A stretch of 64,000 nt of DNA from Caballeronia sordidicola (GTDB taxonomy: Bacteria; Pseudomonadota; Gammaproteobacteria; Burkholderiales; Burkholderiaceae): contig NZ_JNFG01000009.1 of NCBI RefSeq assembly GCF_000729995.1, positions 1 to 64,000 of the forward strand, read 5' to 3'. Both the position numbers and the translations under genes were made by a program. Numbering within the stretch: position 1 is the first letter of the stretch; each line of letters opens with the position of its first letter. Below, piece by piece: positions 8,659 to 17,313 of this stretch. The notes under the pieces are model-generated. The model did no database searches. It had not been told where the DNA came from and worked only from the letters and a program-made list of their open reading frames with translations.

Positions 8659-10185
8659 ATGAAGAACGTCCAAGCCGCAAAGATTGGAATCGTAGGGGCT
8701 GGAGCCATGGGGCAGGGCATTGCCCAGATCGCTGCGGTTGCGGGCCTGGAAGTCCGGCTGATGGACATCGATACCGCAGCATCAGCACGCGCGATTACCG
8801 CGATCAGCACCATACTCGACAAGCTTGTAGCCAAAGGCAAACTCAGCCCGGAGCAGGTGCAAACAGCACTGCGACGCATTCATCCGGAGAGTTCCGTCGG
8901 CGGACTCGCCGATTGTGATCTGGTGATCGAGGCGATTGTCGAGAAGCTGGAAGTGAAGCAGGCGCTGTTTTCTCAACTTGAGGAAGTCGTGCGCGATGAC
9001 GCGGTGCTCGCGTCGAACACGTCGTCATTGTCTATCACGGCGATTGCCGTGAATTGTCGTCATCCGGAGCGGGTTGCAGGCTATCACTTCTTCAACCCGG
9101 TGCCACTTATGAAAGTCGTGGAAGTGGTGCGCGGACTGCGTAGCAGCGATGCCACGATCGACTGGCTTGCCTCGCTCGCGGCGCAACTGGGACATAAGGC
9201 GGTCCGCTGCCGCGATATGCCGGGGTTCATCGTGAATCATGCAGGGCGTGCGCTCAACACCGAAGGGTTGCGCATCGTTCAGGAAGGTGTGACCGACGAG
9301 CCCACCGTGGACGCCATCGTGCGTGAGCAAATGGGTTTTCGAATGGGACCCTTTGAACTGCTGGATCTGACCGGGCTAGACGTGTCGCATCCCGTGATGG
9401 AGTCGATCTATCGACAGTTCTATGACGAACCGCGGTTTCGGCCGTCTCCAATTACAGCCATCCGTCTTGCCGGGGGGATGCTGGGGCGCAAGAGCGGCAC
9501 GGGCTTCTATGAGTATGAGGGTGGAACGAGGGTGTCGAAGCCGGTCGTCGCTCAGGAGAGGGCTGCATGGCAGCCCGCGGCAGTTTGGGTGAGTTCTCGT
9601 CATCGGGAGGAAACGAAGCGTGTGCTGGACTTGCTGCAAGCGTTGGATGTCAAAGTAGAGACGAGCATTGCGCCCAGTGACGAGGCCTTGATCATCGTCA
9701 CGCCGCTCGGCGAGGACGCGACAACGTGTGCGATTGCAGAATCGCTTGACGCCACACGCGTGGTGGCCGTGGATACATTTTTTGGATTCGCCAGATCCCT
9801 ACGGCGTGTGATCATGCCCAGTCCCGCTACACGTGTGGACGTGCTTGCGCGTGCTCAGGCGCTTTTCGCGATTGACGGCGTACGCGTGTCCACGATCCGC
9901 GACTCGGGCGGTTTCGTAGGTCAACGGATGATTGCCAGTATTGTTAACACGGCCTGCGAAATCGCGCAGCAGCGGATTGCGACGCCAGAAGACATTGATG
10001 CTGCTGTGCGGCTTGGACTCGGTTATCCGCTAGGGCCGCTGGCGTTGGGCGATCGCTTCGGCGCGAAGCGAATTGCTGCAGTGCTGAAGGGGATGGTTGA
10101 TGTTTACGGCGATCCGCGCTACCGCACCGGGGTTTGGTTGGCTCGCCGGGCTGCCCTGGGTCTGCCGTTAGGTGTTCCGGACTGA
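8659..10185 (+). CDS. 3-hydroxyacyl-CoA dehydrogenase (PaaH-like)
   Basis: This 508-aa protein has an N-terminal Rossmann fold (GIVGAGAMGQGIAQIAA), the catalytic-region GYHFFNPVPLMKVVEVV and the MPGFIVNHAGR segment. The first C-terminal 3HCDH domain has GPFELLDLTGLDVSHPVME and the second, near the end, has GLGYPLGPLALGDRFG. This is the long PaaH/PaaC layout, oxidising 3-hydroxyacyl-CoA to 3-oxoacyl-CoA with NAD. Start ATG 8659 lies 7 bases after the thiolase remnant, and I rejected the longer upstream frame because it overlaps that remnant. The gene appears intact although its thiolase partner is destroyed. Confidence 0.88.
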   Translation: MKNVQAAKIGIVGAGAMGQGIAQIAAVAGLEVRLMDIDTAASARAITAISTILDKLVAKGKLSPEQVQTALRRIHPESSVGGLADCDLVIEAIVEKLEVKQALFSQLEEVVRDDAVLASNTSSLSITAIAVNCRHPERVAGYHFFNPVPLMKVVEVVRGLRSSDATIDWLASLAAQLGHKAVRCRDMPGFIVNHAGRALNTEGLRIVQEGVTDEPTVDAIVREQMGFRMGPFELLDLTGLDVSHPVMESIYRQFYDEPRFRPSPITAIRLAGGMLGRKSGTGFYEYEGGTRVSKPVVAQERAAWQPAAVWVSSRHREETKRVLDLLQALDVKVETSIAPSDEALIIVTPLGEDATTCAIAESLDATRVVAVDTFFGFARSLRRVIMPSPATRVDVLARAQALFAIDGVRVSTIRDSGGFVGQRMIASIVNTACEIAQQRIATPEDIDAAVRLGLGYPLGPLALGDRFGAKRIAAVLKGMVDVYGDPRYRTGVWLARRAALGLPLGVPD

Positions 10186-10768
10186 TGGGAGCAGCAACAT
10201 CGCCGACTGCACGGCAGCTATCGTCTCAAGTAGGCGGAGATAGCGCTTTGCCGCAGTTGCTTTTACCGCGAGCTTTTACCGCGAGGCAGTCTGCACGGCA
10301 CTCGGAATCAGTAAGACGACGCCATGGGGAAAATTGAACGGGGCTGCAAGTCGCAAGTAAAAGTGAAAAGACACGGGGATTTCCGGGCAACTTCCGGCGG
10401 CGCGAGTTCACGTCGGGACGACATCGACGGCGTGATCGTGCAGATCGCGCAGCGAGATCAACAGGCAAAGAAACGGCAGCGCAAACCTCGCCAGCGGTCT
10501 GTGATAGTCAGTTAAACGAACGGACATCCAGTGCCGGTTCGCCGCGTTCGCGCAGGTCGATGAGGCGGGGTGGGAGGCGGACCTCGCGTTCGTCGATGAA
10601 AAAGGCAGTTCGCGGATTACGTGTCGACCCAGACCCGGGCTTTGATTGCTGCAGGGGCAGCGGTCAGGGCGTCAATGCGGATCGCCTTGTCTACAGGCAG
10701 TTGGCGCGGCTTATTCGGGCAGGCAGGCTTTGTAAAACAGCAGTAACTGAGGCCATATCTGGCTATAC
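10186..10768. other. Intergenic region with a possible minus-strand gene remnant
   Basis: No intact gene is seen. On the minus strand, about 10610 to 10513, a frame reads FFIDEREVRLPPRLIDLRER and ends in a stop. It has the look of a real protein C-terminus, but upstream of it the frame is closed. I do not recognise the family. Confidence 0.3.
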
Positions 10769-11722
10769 ATGGACACATTGGATTGCATGCAACTGTTCGT
10801 TCGGGTCGTGGAGACCGGCAGTTTCACCAAGGCAGCAGAGCGCGCGTCGGTCACCACTCCACAGGTGTCGCGGGCGGTCGGCGAACTGGAGTCCCGGCTG
10901 CGCACGCGGCTTTTAAACCGAACAACACGGCGCGTTTCATTGACCGAAGCAGGACAACGCTACTTCGAACGCTCAGTCGCGATTCTGTCTTATGTGGAAG
11001 AGGCCGAAGCGGAGGCGGCCGACGCCCGGACAAAACCTTGGGGAAAGCTACGGATTCACGCGACGTTAAGCTTCGGCCAGCACTATTTGCCACCGCTGAT
11101 CGCCGAATATCATCAGCGGTTCCCGGACGTGGCGACACAGCTCGTCCTCGCGCAACGGACACCCGACATCGTCGAAGAAGGCTACGACATCTCAGTAGCG
11201 GTCACGCGGCAATTGCCGGATTCATCGCTGATCGCGAACCGCATCGGCACCACTCATATTATTCTTTGCGCTTCGCCGGAATACCTCGCGCAGCGCGGGG
11301 CGCCTGGTGGTGTCGAGGACCTGCGGCAGCATACGTGCTTGCACCTGACGTTGCCGGACGTTCCGGCCAGCCATTGGCCGCTGGAAGGACCTGACGGCAT
11401 TGTCGTTCACCAGTTCGAACAGACGCCGTTCCAGGTCAATGCAGCAGAAGCACTCGAGGGCGCGATTGGCGCCGGCATGGGCATCGGCCCGCTGCCGGTG
11501 GCAGTTGCATTGCCCGGCCTGCGTGGAGGAACGCTCAGGCAGGTTCTGCCTGATTATCGGTTGTCAGGCAATCATATCTATGCGATTTTCGCGTCGAGAC
11601 ACTACGTGGATGCGAAGATCCGGACGCTGGTCGAACTTCTCAAAGAGGCTGTCCCGCTTGCACTGAAGAAGCATGATCTCGAAGTGAAAATGCTGAGCGA
11701 GAAGAACGGCATAAATCGGTAA
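10769..11722 (+). CDS. LysR-family transcriptional regulator
   Basis: This 317-aa protein has an N-terminal winged helix (MDTLDCMQLFVRVVETGSFT, KAAERASVTTPQVSRAVGEL, LLNRTTRRVSLTEAG) and a periplasmic-binding-like effector domain from about residue 90, with SSLIANRIG and the EALEGAIGAGMGIGPLP cleft motif. This matches the PA2877/DsdC-like LysR subgroup common in Burkholderia. The nearest intact catabolic genes are the upstream 3-hydroxyacyl-CoA dehydrogenase and the convergent SDR; the target is not evident. A basic, lysine-rich tail follows the effector domain. Confidence 0.9.
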   Translation: MDTLDCMQLFVRVVETGSFTKAAERASVTTPQVSRAVGELESRLRTRLLNRTTRRVSLTEAGQRYFERSVAILSYVEEAEAEAADARTKPWGKLRIHATLSFGQHYLPPLIAEYHQRFPDVATQLVLAQRTPDIVEEGYDISVAVTRQLPDSSLIANRIGTTHIILCASPEYLAQRGAPGGVEDLRQHTCLHLTLPDVPASHWPLEGPDGIVVHQFEQTPFQVNAAEALEGAIGAGMGIGPLPVAVALPGLRGGTLRQVLPDYRLSGNHIYAIFASRHYVDAKIRTLVELLKEAVPLALKKHDLEVKMLSEKNGINR

Positions 11723-11800
11723 GTGTCGGAGTACGACCACACCCTGATCGAGTGCGCGGGCCGATTAGAAGCTACGCCTTTTGCCCTCGGCGTCCTCACA

Positions 11801-12183
11801 CGTTACCGAATTGCGCCGAAGTGCTGCCGCTTACTAATCCCTCAGATCCCTTTTGGCTGGTACGAACTGCCGCTGTATGGAGGCATGTCGATGCGTCGCT
11901 CGCGACGTATCGACGTGTGGCGCGACGGCGATCAAATCTGCGTCGATGCGATGTTCCAGCACAGCGCCATCACACCGGCTGGCACGCGCAAAGCCGTCCA
12001 CGGGTACAGCCTTGAGGTCAGCGCGGATGCGCACTCGTTGAATCTCACTCTCGTGCTCGCAACACCGCGCATCCTACTATTCCCGGAATGCCCTTCAGCT
12101 GTGGAAAATACCAACCGGCTAATTGGCGTGCCGCTACGCGAGTTTCGCGCAGCCGAGCTCGAACATCTGCCGAAAACATTCGG
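11801..12183 (+). pseudogene. Truncated, frameshifted DUF2889 copy (direct repeat copy B)
   Basis: This segment repeats 6895-7277 of the intact DUF2889 gene. Near 11850 the copy carries one extra base, so the first part is out of frame with the rest. The copy has no start region and ends before the family-specific GCTHL motif. It lies directly after the LysR gene. It is a decayed duplicate or a recombination scar, not a gene. Downstream of the indel the frame still encodes MSMRRSRRIDVWRDGDQICV, identical to the intact copy. Confidence 0.85.
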
Positions 12184-12192
12184 ACTTAATCG

Positions 12193-13038
12193 TTATGCCT
12201 GAAGCATTCCGCCATCGACGGTGATCGCTTGGCCAGTCAATCCTCCGGCCTGTGACGAAACCAAGTATGCCGCCATCGCGGCGATCTCGTCTGGTTCAAT
12301 CAAGCGGCCAATAGGGATGCGTTTTAGCATCCCGGACTTGACCGCGTCAATCGATGTGCCAGCCAGCGCAGCCTGGGTTTCCCAGAGCCCTGCCAGCATC
12401 TCCGTCCGCACAGGCCCAGGACAAATGGCGTTCACTGTAACTCCAGTTTTAGCAAACTCCATTGCGACACAGCGGGTAACGCCAATCACCGCGTGTTTCG
12501 ACACGCTATATGCGCTCTGATTGGCGCCCCCTCTTTTACCTGCGGTGGATGCAAGGTTTACTATACGTCCGTACTGGCGCGCGAGCATTCCGGGTAACGC
12601 CGCTTGCATAAGATTCACGGTGCCAAATAGGTTCACGTCCAGCAGCCGCTGGAAATCCTCAGTGCATAGCGTCAAAAAAGGGGCGGACATATAGAGTCCT
12701 GCCGCGTTTACTACGATATCCGTCTTCCCAAACTCTGAGTTCACGCGTTCGATAGCAGCGAAGCACTGCTCACTGCTGGTCACATCAAGAGAGAGCGTAG
12801 CTGATCCCGAGCCAACCTCGGCCAGTTTGCCTAAAGTATCACCCAAAGCCGCTGCGTCACGATCGGTCGCCATCACGCGTGCCCCTTGGCGGCCCAATTC
12901 GATTGCAATCGCGGCTCCAATGCCCCGCGCGGCTCCGGTTACGAGTGCAGTCATGCCAAGTAGGGGGCTTGCGATGCTGCTCGGCGAAGTTTCGGACCGC
13001 GGATGCGTTTCGGCATCTGACTTTTTAACATTGTTCAT
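12193..13038 (-). CDS. SDR-family oxidoreductase (3-oxoacyl-reductase/3-hydroxybutyrate-dehydrogenase-like)
   Basis: This 281-aa classical short-chain dehydrogenase has ALVTGAARGIG at the coenzyme site, VVNAAG, the catalytic YSVSK tetrad residues, CPGPVRTEM and a C-terminal VDGGML. An Asp after beta-2 (MATDRDAA) favours NAD over NADP. I start at 13038, where GAGAGGA precedes the ATG. The N-terminal 30 residues before the fold are polar and unusual for this family. It is transcribed toward the decayed DUF2889 copy. The substrate cannot be read from the sequence. Confidence 0.85.
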   Translation of the reverse strand: MNNVKKSDAETHPRSETSPSSIASPLLGMTALVTGAARGIGAAIAIELGRQGARVMATDRDAAALGDTLGKLAEVGSGSATLSLDVTSSEQCFAAIERVNSEFGKTDIVVNAAGLYMSAPFLTLCTEDFQRLLDVNLFGTVNLMQAALPGMLARQYGRIVNLASTAGKRGGANQSAYSVSKHAVIGVTRCVAMEFAKTGVTVNAICPGPVRTEMLAGLWETQAALAGTSIDAVKSGMLKRIPIGRLIEPDEIAAMAAYLVSSQAGGLTGQAITVDGGMLQA

Positions 13039-13137
13039 GTAATCGTCCTCTCGTTCAAAGCGCCACATAGTTAATAGCGCTAGCGCGGCAAGGCCACACT
13101 TTCGATAAATCTTCCTTAGCTTCACAGTCGTCCATAA

Positions 13138-13369
13138 GAACTCGACCGGGACATCACCATCTTCCGGGATGGTAGCGGAACTCAACTGGTTGGAGCGCTC
13201 AAGAAGCGATATGCAAACACCAGCTCGTACCAGGTTGCGATCGGGGGCGCCACGTACAAGTTTGGCTCTGTACCTACCAGAGTATCTTACGCTAGTGTGG
13301 AGTACGGCAGCGTAAGTGCGTTAGCAGGTGCGACGGCACGGTTCAGCAATGTCAATGGCGGCGCTTGAT
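13138..13369 (+). pseudogene. Unrecognised gene remnant without start
   Basis: An open frame bounded by a TAA at 13135 and a TGA at 13367-13369 encodes about 76 residues. It has alternating polar and aromatic positions (YQVAIGGATYKFGSVPTRV, SVEYGSVSALAGATARF), as in a beta-rich surface or tail protein. There is no start codon or ribosome-binding site. It looks like the 3' end of a lost gene; I do not recognise the family. Confidence 0.3.
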
Positions 13370-13691
13370 GGTTGTTGACGACAAAGACACTCGTCGGCGC
13401 GGCTTATGATATGCAAAAAAGGAAGCAGCGTGACGACTGAAAATGGATCCAGCATTTAGTACTTCATTTAGATTAGTCTTATTGTGGACTACATCCTTCG
13501 AAAGCGCACCGACTTATACGTCGACGGTGCGTTCCAGGAGGGCGGGTACTTCGCAGTGGGCGCTATGGTTCGACGCAGTGCGTGGCCGCAGTCGCGACGA
13601 GCCCGCGTATATCTTTTTGTGGAGAAACGCAAGCTTTTGCGGCTTGCGTGAGGTCGTCGGCATTCGCGTGTGCGCACGTCAAGGAATTGTT
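13370..13691. other. Region upstream of bioA, no intact gene
   Basis: A frame runs continuously from 13443 into bioA, but the residues before 13692 are not BioA. Another frame in 13480-13580 reads TDLYVDGAFQEGGYFAVGAM, which looks protein-like but is short and unrecognised. AAGGA at 13681-13685 is the bioA ribosome-binding site. Confidence 0.35.
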
Positions 13692-14849
13692 ATGAACGCA
13701 AGAGCTAATGAAGACTGGGTCGCGCGATCACTCGCCGCCATATGGCACCCATGTACTCAGATGAAACATCACGAGCGCGTGCCGCTCGTGCCCATCGCGC
13801 GTGGCAAGGGCGCATGGCTGTATGACCATGAAGGACGCCGCTATCTCGACGGGATCAGTTCGTGGTGGGTCAACCTGTTCGGCCACTCGAATCCAAGTAT
13901 CAATGCGGCGCTCAAGGATCAGCTCGACACACTCGAACATGCGATGCTCGCCGGCTGCACCCATGAACCGGCGGTGCTGCTTGCGGAGCGTCTCTCCGCG
14001 TTGACCAGGCATACGCTGGGCAATGCATTTTATGCGTCCGATGGCGCGTCGGCAGTCGAGATCGCGCTGAAGATGAGCTTTCACTATTGGCGCAATCGCT
14101 GGCAGTCTGATAAGAGCGAGTTCGTGTGCCTCGCGAACAGCTATCACGGAGAAACGATCGGCGCGCTCGGCGTGACCGATGTCGCATTGTTCAAGGACGC
14201 CTACGATCCGCTGATTCGTCACGCGCATGTGGTCACGTCGCCGGATGCAAGGAAGAGTGCCGATGCCGTGCAACAGGCGCTCGCGGACATGCGCGCGCTC
14301 TTCGAAGTGCGATCGCAACATCTCGCGGCGGTGATCGTCGAGCCGCTGGTGCAGTGCGCGGCCGGCATGGCGATGCACGATCCGTCGTATCTGACGGGAC
14401 TTCGCACACTCTGCGACGAGTTCAGCGTGCATCTGATCGCCGATGAAATCGCCGTCGGCGGTGGTCGGACCGGCACTTTCTTCGCGTGCGAGCAGGCTGC
14501 GATCTGGCCGGACTTCGTCTGCCTGTCGAAGGGCATCAGCGGAGGCTACCTGCCGCTGTCGATCGTGCTCACGCGCAACGAAATCTACGGCGCGTTCTAC
14601 GACGATGACCTCACGCGCGGCTTCCTGCATTCGCATTCGTACACGGGCAATCCGCTCGCGTGCCGCGCGGCGCTCGCGACGCTCGATCTTTTCAAAAGCG
14701 CGGATGTATTCAACGAGAACCGCCGCAAAGCATCGCTGCTACGCACCGCGTTGCATCCCTTGACCGATCATCCGAACGTGCGGAACCTGCGCGAGCGCGG
14801 CACTATCTTCGCCTTTGATGCGGTGATCGACAACCCCGCGCAAGCGTAA
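13692..14849 (+). pseudogene. bioA: bioA truncated at its 3' end beside an insertion sequence
   Basis: This is the first 385 residues of adenosylmethionine-8-amino-7-oxononanoate aminotransferase, which converts KAPA to DAPA in biotin synthesis. Clear motifs are WHPCTQMKHHE at the N-terminus, GISSWWVNLFGH, YHGETIGALG, IADEIAVGGGRTGT and the PLP lysine in LSKGISGGYLP (Lys280). The sequence ends at RGTIFAFDAVIDN a few codons before a terminal repeat of the ISKra4-like element. Full-length BioA is about 430-450 aa, so the C-terminal small-domain residues that bind the substrate carboxylate are missing. Probably inactive. Confidence 0.9.
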
Positions 14850-14851
14850 AC

Positions 14852-14875
14852 GAGAGTGAACCAAACCGTGGGAGG
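14852..14875. repeat. Terminal inverted repeat, left
   Basis: This 24-base sequence is the exact reverse complement of 16511-16534. It starts three bases after the premature bioA stop codon. Confidence 0.92.
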
Positions 14876-14880
14876 TCAAT

Positions 14881-16341
14881 TCATGCCGCGCGGCGTGCAC
14901 TCGGCGAGTTTTCAGCTGCAGAAGTCTTGTTCAACACGGCAAGTTTCTCAACCGAGAATTCTTCGTTGAGAACAGCAACTCTGACCTGTGCCAGGCAGTG
15001 CGCTCCCTCGTCGGTCCATCGCATTTGTTGCTTCTTCGCCATGCGATGGCTGACCATTAGGTTCACTGCGGACTCTGCAATGCTGCTGCTGATCGGTAGC
15101 CCCTTGTGATAGCGCATTCGATAGTTCACCAGCGTACCGGCGTTGTTCTCGATGTAGAAGTATAGGCGGCCCAGGTTCCAGTACAACGTCGAGTGCTCAT
15201 AGCCTTCCTTCTCCAACAGTGTGGCATCCAGGGACTTGATGCGGGACGCCGATCGCCGGCTCTTTCCATGCCAAACCAGCCACTTGGCGTGATCGATCTC
15301 TGTCTCTACAGCGATTCGCTCTTCGGGCTCAATCGCCCGGCTTCCTAACACCGAGTTCTTGGCAGCCTTGAACTTCATCGCGATGTGAAACCAGTCCAGG
15401 ATCCTTCCCCGAGCGAGCTGGCTGCCGTCCACAGCCTTGCCAAATTCGCCAGCGTCATCGCTGATCACGGTGACTCGCTCGTCTGGAGCCACGCCGCTTG
15501 CAAAGAGAAATTGGTCCAGCCGCGCGGGCGCCGATGGCACCAGCTTATGCACGTACGCGAAGAGACGCGGGGTGCGATCAGCAAGAGTTGCACGGCCCGC
15601 AACGATGCTGACATGTCGATCCCGCGGCAAGTTTTGCGCCCAAGGCGATTTCAGCTCCGCAAGGTCGCGCGCCGCTTTGCGGCTCTTGGGGCTGCTGCTG
15701 AAGCTCAGCCACGCCGAGTCGACGCTCACGCAGCCGACGGTGGTCGATTCGCGAAGCTGCTCTGCGCTGACCGCTTTTGGTCCAGAGGCGATATCGCGCT
15801 CGATCTGCGCGTCCAGCGCCCTACCGATGGCGAGGATCCGACGGCGAGTACTACCGAAGGAAATCCCTTTGTCCAGCGGAAGGACCTCTCGAAGCAGCTC
15901 AGTGGCCTGACGGTAGGGTAGATGGGCGGCCCATTTGGCCTGCAGGTACTCCAATTCCGGGGTCACACGCCGGTGAACGGCCTTGCACAGCGGACTCACG
16001 GAGCGGCGCGGTTGCCCTTGCTTTGCTGCGCAGCTACACGCCCACAGCCTCGGACTCGGCACGTCGACCTTGCCAAACACGGTTCGCACCACGATTGAGC
16101 GGGCATCCTTGTGCGCCAGCATCGAGCCACAACGATCGCAAGCCAATTGACGTTCCATCCACCCAGCAGTCTGCTCTGACACCAGTAACGATTGAACCTC
16201 AGCGAGCAAGGCGCGACCTTCGGCAAGTGTGAGTCCCAGGTCGGCGACGCTCCGGTCCTTTCGTTCCACAACAGCAACGGTCGTCGCTTCAGTCCCACTC
16301 GTTTCCCCACCTTCCAGGCGGGCCTCGATGATCAGTCGCAT
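14881..16341 (-). CDS. ISKra4-family transposase
   Basis: This 486-aa transposase starts MRLIIEARLEGG, with GGAG upstream at good spacing; a longer in-frame extension crosses the terminal repeat and was not used. It has a conserved front region (DLGLTLAEGRALLAEVQ), a zinc-finger-like CDRCGSMLAHKD, RTVFGKVDVPSPRLW, and the catalytic-core segments VSVDSAWLSF, VISDDAGEFGKAVDG, LDWFHIAMKF and a C-terminal SSIAESAVNLMVSHRM with RWTDEGAHCLAQVR. This is the pattern I know from Burkholderia ISKra4 transposases. Both element ends are intact, so it may still be active. Confidence 0.85.
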   Translation of the reverse strand: MRLIIEARLEGGETSGTEATTVAVVERKDRSVADLGLTLAEGRALLAEVQSLLVSEQTAGWMERQLACDRCGSMLAHKDARSIVVRTVFGKVDVPSPRLWACSCAAKQGQPRRSVSPLCKAVHRRVTPELEYLQAKWAAHLPYRQATELLREVLPLDKGISFGSTRRRILAIGRALDAQIERDIASGPKAVSAEQLRESTTVGCVSVDSAWLSFSSSPKSRKAARDLAELKSPWAQNLPRDRHVSIVAGRATLADRTPRLFAYVHKLVPSAPARLDQFLFASGVAPDERVTVISDDAGEFGKAVDGSQLARGRILDWFHIAMKFKAAKNSVLGSRAIEPEERIAVETEIDHAKWLVWHGKSRRSASRIKSLDATLLEKEGYEHSTLYWNLGRLYFYIENNAGTLVNYRMRYHKGLPISSSIAESAVNLMVSHRMAKKQQMRWTDEGAHCLAQVRVAVLNEEFSVEKLAVLNKTSAAENSPSARRAA

Positions 16342-16510
16342 GGCAACTCCGATCGTTTGGCAACGTCGGCAGCATAGCTGATACAGCGAGCGTACCGGGC
16401 GGCCTTGCTGGGCTCTTCTCGTTGGAAACTTCGCAGACTCCAAGCGGCGTATCCCATCGGGTACGGCGTCGTCTCGTCGTCTATGACGGCGGTCAAGTCG
16501 ACGGAAATAG

Positions 16511-16534
16511 CCTCCCACGGTTTGGTTCACTCTC
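16511..16534. repeat. Terminal inverted repeat, right
   Basis: This is the exact reverse complement of 14852-14875. The transposase start lies about 170 bases inside this end. Confidence 0.92.
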
Positions 16535-16598
16535 TTCGGACTGTAAGCAAAAATGTCACTGCAACGGCGCATCGGCCCGATATTTCGAGGCTCCGTCG

Positions 16599-17258
16599 GT
16601 GACACATTTAATTTGGTCTACGTCCGGCGCGCATACGAAAGCGGTCGCGCCATTTGGCGGCAAACAAGGGCTTTTTAGTCCAAACCCGTTCGCCTTTGCG
16701 TTCCCGACCACGCAGTTCCCTGTGCTTGTCGATACCTGCGCGTCCATCACGACGGTATCAATGACCCGACAAAAGACTGCCGCCGGCGAGCTTTTTGATC
16801 ACCCCTGGCTGCTTGATGCCGATGGCAGGCCTACGCGCGACCCGAGCGTCATGGAGAGACCGACCGAGCGGGGCAGCCTGATGTTGCTCGGCGGCGCCGA
16901 GTCGGGTCACAAAGGGTTTGGGCTGGCGCTGATGGTTGAGGCGCTGACGCAGGGACTGTCCGGCTTTGGCCGACGCGATGCGCCAACGCGCTGGGGCGCA
17001 AATGTTTATCTGCAACTCATCGATCCCGATGCGTTTGCGGGTCGTGCCGCCGCGCTCGAACAGATGGACTTTCTCGCAGAACAATGTCACGCGAACGAGC
17101 CAATCGACCCGAGTAATCCGGTGAGGCTTCCCGGTGAGCAGGCTTCGCGCAATATAGAGAGGCATCGCCGCGACGGGGTTCCTGTTTCTGCCTCGACAGT
17201 CGCGACGTTGCGACACTGGGCCGAAAAACTTGGCGTATCAGATAGTTTGTTATCCTGA
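16599..17258 (+). pseudogene. 3' fragment of an Ldh-family (malate/L-sulfolactate-type) dehydrogenase
   Basis: The frame picks up inside the protein at AVAPFGGKQGLFSPNPFAFAFPT, the coenzyme and substrate region of the LdhA/MdhII family. It continues through the GHKGFGLALMVEALTQGLSG motif to a normal stop, giving about 220 residues where intact members have 330-350. The N-terminal part, with the catalytic His, is absent. The fragment begins about 65 bases from the right end of the insertion sequence, so the IS or an associated deletion probably removed the front. The family performs NAD(P)-dependent oxidation of 2-hydroxyacids or reduction of imines. Confidence 0.82.
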
Positions 17259-17313
17259 ATAAATATAATTGTATCGGAAGAGACGAAGAGCCATAAATAA
17301 TAGGAGACGCGTC

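Larger units (their letters stand above)
14852..16534. mobile_element. Insertion sequence, ISKra4-like, 1.68 kb
   Basis: The element is bounded by perfect 24-bp terminal inverted repeats (14852-14875 and 16511-16534, outer end GAGAGTGAACCAAACCGTGG) and carries one transposase gene on the minus strand. I see no target-site duplication next to the repeats: the left flank reads CGTAAAC and the right TTCGGAC. The left flank is bioA and the right flank leads into an unrelated Ldh-family fragment, so the copy probably took part in a deletion after insertion. Confidence 0.9.

Noticed and set aside
13728..14636. Minus-strand frame over bioA
   Set aside because: The plus strand encodes clear BioA motifs including the PLP lysine; the antisense product resembles nothing.
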